64,000 bases of DNA, from positions 930,001 to 994,000 of the forward strand of contig JAIUPT010000013.1 in the NCBI GenBank assembly GCA_022315425.1. The letters run 5' to 3'. The position numbers and the translations under genes were made by a program. This document shows positions 56,165-64,000 of the stretch, piece by piece; the first letter of the stretch is position 1; each line of letters opens with the position of its first letter. Below the pieces are notes generated by a model. That model saw only the letters and a list, made by a program, of their open reading frames with translations. It was not told where the DNA came from and did no database searches. Source of the DNA: Pseudevernia furfuracea. Taxonomy: Eukaryota > Ascomycota > Lecanoromycetes > Lecanorales > Parmeliaceae.

Positions 56165-57825
56165 CTAAAGCTTCGATGGAGTCTGTAGATTTGGCTCGGT
56201 AGGTCCGGTGTAAAGTTCTGATGGACGTAAAAGTTTGACATCGCTAACTGCTAAACGGTTTCAGCTATTGACCGCAATTTACGAGGACGAATAGCAGATT
56301 GTAGAATGATAACCGGGTACCTGCCACTTACACATTACTTCTCGCCAATGAGCCATAAAACCAGGTAACCGCTGCGCGAATATCAAGACCGGAGACCACT
56401 CGGGCCCCCAGCCCCTAGAGAGTTGCACTCTGCTTAGCGGATCGTCGAATCTCGCAAACAAGCTTGCCACAAAAGAACAAAGGCGTGCGCATGCATCGAA
56501 AACAAAAAGAAACAGCGGTGATACATACAAGGCAACGTAGAAGAATTGACCGTAGAGATCAACATTAGCTTTCAGGCCCCTTTGCGTGAAATACTCGTCC
56601 GTTGCCGTAACACGGTCGATCTCCTGCGCTACCTTCAGAAGTGGCATTGAACCCGCGTCCAGTTCCTCCAAAAGGTCTAAGACCGGACCAATCCTTGGAT
56701 CAATTGTCTTGTACGAGCGATGCCCATAGCCATGAAGCCTGTGCCCACCTTTTTTGACTTGCTCGATCAACTCGGGAACATTCTCTGGGCTGCCCACTTT
56801 CATTATGGTCTTGTATGCGGCTTCTTGTGCCCCAAAGTGAAGCGGGCCGCAGGCAGCCGCGAGTGCACTGATGAGCGAAGATATTGGATCCGCCAGAGAA
56901 GACGACGTAACTCGCAAAGCGAAAGTGGAGTTACTAAGTCCATGGTCGACAATTATGGTCCCCCAGCGTCGAAAGCAGGAGATCTTCTTCGGATCAGGTC
57001 TTCCAGTAGATGGATCCACGTGACCCATCATTACGAAGAGATTGTCATAGTACTTATTGTCAAGAGATGGGGGTACGAACTTACAGCCCTTGCGATGGCT
57101 GGCTGTCAACCCTAAGACAACTCCGAATGCTGCTATTGTGTCTATAATTGCCTTGTCGACCCGTTGCACGTTTCCATGATAGATGTTTCCGCCCATTGAA
57201 GAAGGAATGGAACTTGGATCAGATGCGATGTAGGCCGCCAGGCCGGCGATTATCATTGGCATGGGAGCGGCAGAAGTCCTATAGATTTATATGCTTAGCG
57301 TCGATTCCTTGGTAGCACAACAGAGAGTCGTGAAGAGTGACTTGCGGGAAAGAACGGATCGCATTGACCACGTCAAGCGGAATTCTTGACATGGAAACGG
57401 CGAGAGATCTGCGTAACGACTCCTTTTGCACCGGAGTCGGCAATTTTTCCCACACCATCAGGTGAACTATGTCCTCGAAGTCACAGGTCCTTAGTTGGTC
57501 GGGGGAGTAGCCACGAAAGAGTATTAACCCCTTTTCGCCATCTCTATGCGCCGTGCGTTGTTAATATCTGAGTTCTCGGTGAATGGGACTTATGAAGAAT
57601 CTCGGAGTCGTACATCCACGTCAACTTCGACTCCGCAATGGCGGTATTCTGAAGGCCTGGATCATATATCCGAAGACCATTGGCAACTTTATCAGCAGGG
57701 TTCGTCCCCGCTGGTGAAGCTTTGATCTTCTTGAGCGCGAGAGCGTCAATGGTGTTGTGTCGAATGGGTATCTCATATTCTAAGTGAGTACGAGAGTCTT
57801 TCACAAAAAGTGTTCCTGTGGACAT
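56165..57825 (-). CDS. Citrate synthase-family enzyme ending in the peroxisomal signal SKL
   Basis: Five exons (57825-57614, 57543-57346, 57278-56529, 56414-56332, 56247-56165) join in frame to 441 residues. The enzyme should condense an acyl-CoA with oxaloacetate. Landmarks: GEKGLILFRGYSPDQL, GGNIYHGNVQRVD, HRKGCKFVPPSLD, first active-site His in VDHGLSNSTFALRVTSSSLADP, second in LHGYGHRSYKTIDPR, the Asp region KANVDLYGQFFYVAL, and RLPGFMAHWRE. The last exon gives VKLLRPSELYTGP and the C-terminus PSKL, a canonical PTS1. There is no mitochondrial presequence. The second intron is a GC-AG intron with a strong GCAAGT donor, the only one that restores IRSFPTSAAPM. It is similar in kind to citrate synthases of fungal alkylcitrate clusters, but sequence alone cannot tell citrate from methylcitrate or longer alkylcitrates. 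Confidence 0.93.
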
Positions 57826-58518
57826 GATTGATAGAAATAATGAATGACGAGATTGCCTCTCCTTTTTGGAGATAGAGAAGGATCAATGGAGAACATCAGA
57901 GGAGAACAAAGCAGAACCCACGGCTTGTTGACTTTATGCTTCTTCTGAGTTGACTCCTAAAGAGGAAATCTCAAACGTCGGCGATGGCTCGATGGCGAGG
58001 AAGCGGTCGAGAGTAAACCAAATCCCGGTGCGTTGATCGGCGATCATTCAGTTCGAGGATTCCCACTTCTTTGGTAGTGGATGAAAGGTGAAAAAGGGCA
58101 AGTGAGGAGTGGTTATTTGATTCCCTGGCTCCACTCTGGTATTACCACATCCCAGGACACATTGCACATTTGAAGGAAGAAGGATCAAGAAAAGGGGTCG
58201 ATGCTGACAGCATGAGAAGTTCCGAGGCGGGGACTTTACTATTGGCTGTTGGCAGAGTTGAAGGAAGAAATGCCATAGAGTGAGTAGCTTCTACTATTTT
58301 GTTCATGTCCGGAGATTAAAATTCTGGAGCCTAGCGTGGGGCCTACTCTAGAGTACCGCACCATCAAGTCGATCGTACGCGTGTATGTCGTGGGGGTTCC
58401 AGTGGGGTGGGGGCAGAATGAATCCGTCTCTCCGTCAACGACCCTCGATTGATCCACAAACACATCAGGTAAAGATGGCTCTTGTGCAAAGCCTCATGGC
58501 AGAGTCGCGACAATGACA
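57826..58518. other. Promoter region of the citrate synthase gene
   Basis: About 690 bp upstream of the citrate synthase start and downstream of a hypothetical minus-strand gene. No recognised site and no gene. Confidence 0.45.
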
Positions 58519-58941
58519 CTAAACCATTCTATTGCTATCTATTCTATCTCTACTATGGCAACCAGAGTCAAATCGACCGTCCAATTCATAGCTCATAGGT
58601 TGTTGGAAAAGTGTGAGGAAATCCTGCGTCTGTGGGGAAGCGAAATCATTGCCTTGGTCGTGGCACACGCCTGAGGGAGTGAGGCCAATAATTCCCAAGC
58701 CTATCTGTCTCACATTGACATTGCTCTCTTTCTGACGTGATCTCGAATATTCGGACTCAGTAGGCGTGGTACTCGAAAAGGCGTGTGACATCTTGCGTCT
58801 GCGCTTTCCTAATACGTTATCGTACTCCCCTAAGCCCCGACTTCGAAGTTCTGTTGGTTGAGACTGGGGAGACGAGGAGGCTACAGAGGCCGCGAGCTCG
58901 GGAACTGGTACTGGTGATAGTGATGAAATCGAACTCATCCT
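58519..58941 (-). CDS. Hypothetical open frame, 140 residues (possible exon of the upstream gene)
   Basis: From ATG 58941 the frame reads MSSISSLSPVPVPELAASV, then GEYDNVLGKRRRKMSHAF (a basic, possibly nuclear, patch), IIGLTPSGVCHD and FLTLFQQPMSYELD. A CACAG acceptor lies just before the ATG. It could be an independent gene or a last exon of the gene at 59-60.6 kb. No known domain. Confidence 0.35.
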   Translation of the reverse strand, partial: RMSSISSLSPVPVPELAASVASSSPQSQPTELRSRGLGEYDNVLGKRRRKMSHAFSSTTPTESEYSRSRQKESNVNVRQIGLGIIGLTPSGVCHDQGNDFASPQTQDFLTLFQQPMSYELDGRFDSGCHSRDRIDSNRMV

Positions 58942-59034
58942 GTGAATCACAATCAGTATATGTGAGAACCGCAATTTTTCTGCAAAGCCTACAAGCTTTT
59001 CGAGTGTGTATGCCGCCGCAGAAACTCTTCGTGG

Positions 59035-60620
59035 TCAAAGATTTGGTAGCCCCCCACAGCCAATCCTTCCCACTCTTCCCTGCGTGACCCTTGAATCTGA
59101 ATGAAAGCGACTACGAAATGCTCTCTCAGAGCAGGAAAGTGGGCAATCTTGAGAAGACCGTCCAGGGTAATCAGATCTGGAGAATTGGAGCTGTTACACC
59201 CAGACTGGACCAGGTGGGGGAGAACTTACCCGCCAGGAGGAGAAGGGCAAAAGATTTCCCGCCAGTGCTCATGGCTGCGATGGCACCAAATACCATTCCA
59301 GCTGCTCTACGCCCATCACTCGCCCAGTCTTTGGCCTTTGCTCGACGGTTCAATAGTTCCGCCATCTTGTCGTTCATCTTGGCGCCGAATCTATCAGCAG
59401 CCTGAAAACAACGTCCTGGTGCATTCACTTACGCGCTTAGCCGCTATGTTCGATGACTGTCGTTCTTCTCGTACCAACCGCTCTTCTTCCCGCCTAAAGA
59501 TCTCCCAACTCAAGAGACCATAAACAACTCCCAGAGTATTGGACAAGTTCCCAAGCCGACCTAAAATCTGGCCAAATTTTTCCATGGACGTTGATACTGG
59601 GCCAGGAGAGCATACGCAGTTGCTGTAAAGCTTGTCCACTTTGTCATTGTGATCTTGCTGTGCAGGGACGACATGATCTCGTAAGCAATCGAGAAGTAAT
59701 TGAAGTTTTTTCATTCTTTTATTCGATGTAAATCTTCGCCTGTCGGTGTTCTCGGACAAGATTGGCGATGAAGGCATTGGGGACCCATCCGTAGAGATGT
59801 CCATACTCCCTGCCAGAGTATCAGATCCTGAGCCCAGGACATCCACTTCCACGTCGATACTCGCCTCACTACTCTGTGTGGAAGAAAAGGCGATGGATCT
59901 GTGAGCCCGTAGGCTATGTGTTCGAGCGGGTGTGGGTGGTGTAGACTCCCTGCTCACTACATCTACCGTCTGGGCGCCTAGGGTCCTACTAGGAGCCAGG
60001 GGAATGATCGCTGGCAAAGCAGCTGGTGCAGAGACTTGACTGTTCATCAAAATGTTGTCTTCAAAAGGGTTAAGCTGGGTTGAATAGGATGTCGCAGAAT
60101 CTGGCGCACTTTCGACGTGGGTAACATCTGACCAAGCCGTGGCGAGTGAAGGCACACAGCCGTCACTGACGGAGGAATACACATGGCTTGAAAGGCTCTG
60201 AAACTCTGTGCCACTTTCCGCTGGGTGAGTGGTATTGATGGGAGTGTTGATGATTGACTGGCGACTTCCGTCAGTACGTGCATGCGGAGGCCACTGACTT
60301 TCCCTCTTTCTACTTGAAGAGTGGTTTCCAACATAAGCAAACTCGGGTTCGCCTTGGTCATGCATAGATGGAGATGATGGGAAATTCAGATCATGGGTAG
60401 TAGGTGAGAGGGAGTGATGCGAACGTGGCTGGGCATCTGAGCCACCCAAAAGCCTGGTCGCCCCGGCAATGGCCTGGAGAGTGGTGACCCAGGGCTGCGC
60501 GCAGTCGATTTCCCGGAACGTCTTATTCGCGATCGGTCTTCCGTAAGCAAAGAGGGAGGATGATATTGTGGCAGTGGGTTCTAGCGTGAGGGATATCTTC
60601 AGACACTCGTCAGACTCCAT
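59035..60620 (-). CDS. Hypothetical protein, Ser/Pro-rich with helical C-terminal part
   Basis: Three exons (60620-59433, 59401-59230, 59096-59035) give 473 residues. Residues 1-280 are low-complexity and Ser/Thr/Pro-rich after a short ordered start (LKISLTLEPTATISSSLFAYGRPIANKTF). Residues 290-450 are helical and charged (RRRFTSNKRMKKLQLLLDCLRDHVV, EKFGQILGRLGNLSNTLGVVYGLLSWEIFRREEERLV, AADRFGAKMNDKMAELLNRRAKA). The helical region may mediate protein contacts. No zinc cluster or other DNA-binding motif is convincing, so I do not call it a regulator, although it lies beside the citrate synthase gene. The last exon is uncertain; the frame at 58519-58941 could belong to it. Confidence 0.6.
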
Positions 60621-62205
60621 GAAGACAAGTCATTATGATGAACGCGATTCTCTCTAACGTATAAATATGACCGTCACACCAAGTTTCAGCCTCATAGGAT
60701 AAGATCCTGCGGGATCATTGTCAACTGAGTCAGCACCCAAAAAATGGCTGGTCACGAAACGGAGCACCCGGTTCGGATATTAAGGTATTTCCGTACACAT
60801 GAATGGATGCCGAGAGATTCGAGTCGGTGAAGCGGTGGGCTATATCACTCCGTGCTTTGCACGGAGTCGAAGCTCAGACCTTGGTCTGCGGGCACCAATG
60901 ACGGGTTCCAGACCAGAACGTGAGGTTTGGCAACCGTTATCAAGGCAGCTATTCAACTTCGGAGGAGTGAGGATTTTGTAGGTTTTGTAATCGATACAGT
61001 ATGCAACCGGAAGTCGCTAACTCCTGTAGGACCAGGGGAATTACATTTCGGTAGCGGTGAAGCCTTTGCTTATGCCGATCGTATCCGAGTTCGATTCCCC
61101 TATGAGTTCATAGTACATACTGAGTCACGTGCTGAAAGGGAGGCTGAGGAGGAGCTCGACGCAGTCACCTCCAGGAGGGCCGCCCGAGGCACTAGGGATT
61201 AGGATAGGATAGGATATTAGGGTTAAGATATGCAAAATTAATCTGTGAATGTAGAGCGGACCTGAGAGTGCTACCCCTGCCAAGTCGCATACGCCTGGTA
61301 TACTCGGGGATGTATCCCACCCATAAGGTACCCACTACCGAGCTGTAGTAAGCCCTAAGGGAATAGTGGGGGTTCGGAGAATTTATGGAATGATTTAATA
61401 GAGTACTTTCTGCAGTAATGTAAGTGTGACAGCGGCACTTCCCGGCATCCTGCAGTCATCATACGCCCGTAGCCTCGGAGTACGCGTCAGTTTCACTAAT
61501 GATGAACCGTGCAGCAAAGTCAGCGGGATTAAACACCATGGATCAATCAGTAATCAAAGACAATTCGACAACCCTTTTGATAAGCATTTCCCAGACCTAC
61601 CTTAGCCCGAAGAATAAATTTGAAAACGAATCTCGGTGGCTGTCACTAGGTTCTGGATGAGTAGATGTTAGCATAAAGCTTTGATGATGACTGACATGCA
61701 ATTTGTCGAGAAACCGATGGCAGATTTGACTGACATGTGCCTGTCGTCTACCACTGTGATCAGCATCTATGGTCACATCTAAAGGTACTTGCCGTTGCAC
61801 TTGTCCTGACTAAAAATTCGTTTCCCACTGAATTTGGGAAGTCACACTCCAGGAAGACTCGTATCACTGTTCACGGTTATCCTTCAGACAGAGCAGTGAT
61901 AACGATTGATCTACGTTCAATGTTAGTCTCCTACGGCTAGTGTGCCTCGTGGAATCAACATCGAGTTCTTAAATCCCATGCGCATCGCTGACAGTCTATT
62001 CCCAGGACTGGTTTTTTTTTGTGGATCTTACAAAGGAATCCATCAATCATTGATCCTGGCAATAGATTAAAGGGCCAGAATGTCCTACTGAACAGGACGG
62101 TTTACTTATACTTGTACAGAGAAAATAACTGCCTTGCTCTTTGCTCTCTGTATACCTCCTCTTTCCCTCGACAAATTTCTCACATACTTCGGGCCACCTG
62201 CCAAA
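60621..62205. other. Intergenic region
   Basis: About 1.6 kb with the hypothetical gene's promoter on the left. At 61186-61225 there is a short AGGAT tandem (TAGGATAGGATAGGATATTAGGG). A GAGTTCGATTCCCC sequence at about 61089 resembles a tRNA B box, but stem pairing fails. The 91-codon frame at 60927-61202 lacks an ATG. No gene is called. Confidence 0.45.
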
Positions 62206-63173
62206 ATGGCTTACAGCACCACTAGATATTTGCACATCACTTTTCCGAGGCTTCATGTGGCACATGTTCAGCTCAGGGACGCATTGGGAAAGAATTCCTT
62301 AATTATACTCATGTTAGAAGAGCTACGCGTTTTGTTTGACCATTTCTCCCATGATGCAGAGGTTTACGCTATTGTGCTTTCCGAAACTGGTGATACATTC
62401 GCTGGCTCCAAGTTGAATATGGTAGATAAAACAACCTGCGATCGGAGCTCGCAGGACAGTGATCAAGAGGCGGAAGTGAGAAGATCAGCAAGTCTAAGAG
62501 CATCGGCAGCAAGTAAGCAGGATTGTATTGCTGCCGTAGCGGGATGCCAAAAGCGTATGTCCACAAATCTGGAGTTATGTAGGATTTATGACTTCTGGGT
62601 AAAGGCTAACAACCTCGCCGTCTAGCGGTAATTTGGCTCGCTAGTGGTCTTTGCTGTGGCATCAGCTTAGAGCTCGCCTGCTCGTGTGATATACGCATTT
62701 GCGCGTTGACGGCTTGTTTTAGTTTGGAGAAAGTTGACCTCGCCAACACTGCTAATCATGGCTTTGTATCACTAATCTCAAAGACGGTTGCCAACAGCAG
62801 CTGGGTCCATGAAGTCACGATGAGCGCAAGAGCATTCGATGCGAATGAAGCACTACTAGTTGGTTTTGTGAGCGGTGTGCTGCGCTCGAATAAGGAAGCG
62901 GTGTCACAGGCACTAGACTTAGCTGAACGCATCGGGGGCAGAAGCCTGGTCGCCATACAAACGACGAAGCAAACACTATTGCGGAGCCGCCAACTCGAAG
63001 ATCCAGAAAGTAAGCATTGTTGATTGAGCTAGCAGTTGCTGATATGAACTTACATCGAGATAGGTCCACGGCATGTCAATAAGTGGGCTTCTGATTACTC
63101 AGAAGCTGAGTTGGCAGAGGATTTGGACCAAGCTTTGGGTGTTGGAAGTATTAAGTCGGCTTCGAAATTATAG
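62206..63173 (+). CDS. Crotonase-family protein (dienoyl-CoA isomerase-like) ending in SKL
   Basis: Three exons (62206-62554, 62626-63009, 63064-63173) give 280 residues. The fold matches peroxisomal delta3,5-delta2,4-dienoyl-CoA isomerases and enoyl-CoA hydratases: YLHITFPRLHVAHVQL at the start, oxyanion-hole segments FAGSKL and ASGLCCGISLELACSCDIRIC, ISKTVANSSWVHEVTMSARAFDANEALLVGFVSGVL, and TTKQTLL near the end. The C-terminus is SASKL, a canonical PTS1. Two usually acidic residues in the active-site helix (EVD..LAADxG in relatives) read Lys and Asn here (EKVDLANTANHG), so isomerase activity is doubtful. The middle segment (VDKTTCDRSSQDSDQ..) is also atypical. All splice sites are canonical. 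Confidence 0.85.
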
Positions 63174-63461
63174 GATCCCCGAAGTAGTGGGTCTGTTCGT
63201 TTACTTCCATTGGACGTCAGGATTGACAAGGCTAGTATCCTAGAATTTACTTTCTAGCACAATGAGGTAAGATAAGCATGCAGGTATCGGATGGATTCAG
63301 GCCTTCTGCTATCGCTGTTCGCTAGTATCTCTCATCACAGAAACGTTTAATTATACAACAAGCTCATTCTCCTGCAGACAAGTCCTCAACAAGCAACCTT
63401 CCAGCTTCATTAACTGGCTTGAAAGCAAAAAATCCCATTTTCATACAAGCATTGAACGAAT

Positions 63462-64000
63462 ATGCCTAGTTTGAAGTTCCTGTGTCTGCATGGGGTAGGA
63501 ACGAGTGCCGATGTACGATTTCTTTCTCACCCATTCAAATTCAAACCCATCGCATAGACTGACATAGAAGCAAAGATCTTTCGCTTTCAGCTAGGTATAC
63601 ACCCGCCATGACAGAAGATACTGATGCCCTAAATTCTGATCGCTGATTGCCAGACCCCCTCTTGTCCGAGCTCCAGAAAGACAACAGTGCCAACTTCCAC
63701 TTCATCGAAGGAGAAGTCGACTCGGCTCCCGGTCCTGGTATTGAACATGTCTTCGAGGGGCCTTATTACTCATTTTACACCTGGCCACGAACCTTCCATC
63801 CGGACGACGACCGGTCCGTCACCGACGCTTATGACCTCATCTATGAAACTATTGAAGAAGATGGTCCGTTTGACGGCATTCTGGGATTTTCCCATGGCGC
63901 AACACTGGCGTTTGGTTTCCTCGCCCACCATGCCAGGAAGTTCACTTACGACCCGCCGCCATTCCGCTGTGCCATTTTCCTGAACTCGCTGCCTCCGTTC
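63462..64000 (+). CDS. FSH1/LovG-type serine hydrolase (5' part, runs off right edge)
   Basis: Three exons are visible (63462-63512, 63558-63594, 63654-64000, continuing). The protein starts MPSLKFLCLHGVGTSAD, continues FRFQLDPLLSEL, FHFIEGEVDSAPGPGIEHVFEGPYYSFY, and reaches the nucleophile elbow FDGILGFSHGATLAFGFL, with Ser as the expected catalytic residue, before FRCAIFLNSLPPF at the edge. This is the FSH1 hydrolase family, whose cluster-encoded members include thioesterases that release polyketides (LovG type). The histidine and aspartate of the triad should lie beyond the window. The second exon is only 37 bp and its acceptor has an alternative a few bases away, so that junction is tentative. 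Confidence 0.85.

Noticed and set aside
58981..59040. Possible Zn2Cys6 cluster (KACRLCRK) near the hypothetical gene
   Set aside because: Only the first Cys pair resembles the motif; the remaining four cysteines and basic linker are absent, and the frame does not join the upstream exons in phase.
61080..61110. Possible tRNA gene at GAGTTCGATTCCCC
   Set aside because: The T-stem pairing fails (CCGAG against CCCCT) and no acceptor stem could be folded.
1..64000. CRISPR arrays, bacterial operons or riboswitches
   Set aside because: Gene structure with spliceosomal introns shows a eukaryotic genome, and no regularly spaced repeat array is present.

Overview
The window is from a filamentous ascomycete (Pezizomycotina). 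Genes carry short introns of about 40-100 bp with GTAAGT-like donors and CTAAC/CTGAC-like branch sites. The families present are typical of such fungi: a Pth11/rhodopsin-domain membrane protein, a GH72 GPI-anchored glucanosyltransferase, an Anp1-type mannosyltransferase, FSH1 and dienelactone hydrolases, and a pisatin-demethylase-like P450. A 9.8 kb AT-rich island has the transition-only decay expected of repeat-induced point mutation (RIP). The sequence does not support a genus call. Exon boundaries were worked out by hand from splice motifs, reading frame and family conservation; every multi-exon model below closes in frame.

Layout. 1-12 kb holds housekeeping genes: RRP46 (exosome), RRD1 (PP2A activator), PEX4 (peroxisomal E2), a secreted Cys-containing protein, an Anp1/Mnn9-family mannosyltransferase, a GT8 glycosyltransferase and an SLC25 mitochondrial carrier with a 10-nt microexon. 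12-17 kb is gene-poor, with a broken gamma-glutamyltranspeptidase gene and a fragment of a CmcJ-type oxygenase. 17-34 kb holds the GH72 enzyme, a 1341-residue dynamin/SLIP-GC-like GTPase in seven exons, a dienelactone hydrolase, a cytochrome P450 with one in-frame stop, and the Pth11-like protein.

34.1-43.9 kb is the transposon island. It contains RIP-mutated terminal inverted repeats and the start of a pogo-like transposase, a decayed Ty3/gypsy element (zinc knuckle, reverse transcriptase, integrase, chromodomain), and several short LTR insertions. Three of these LTRs are undamaged and have clean 5-bp target duplications.

44-64 kb is the most interesting stretch: a SAM methyltransferase, a second dienelactone hydrolase, a DHA1 transporter, a 4-coumarate-CoA-ligase-like enzyme, a secreted SnoaL-like protein, a 2-methylcitrate dehydratase (PrpD) homologue, a citrate synthase, a crotonase and an FSH1/LovG-type hydrolase cut off by the right edge. 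Four of these enzymes end in PTS1-like tripeptides (PKL, TKL, SKL, SKL). I read it as a candidate peroxisomal alkylcitrate-type pathway, in which an acid is activated to a CoA ester, condensed with oxaloacetate, dehydrated and exported. No polyketide or fatty-acid synthase lies in the window, so the cluster, if real, would have to continue to the right or draw its acyl group from elsewhere.
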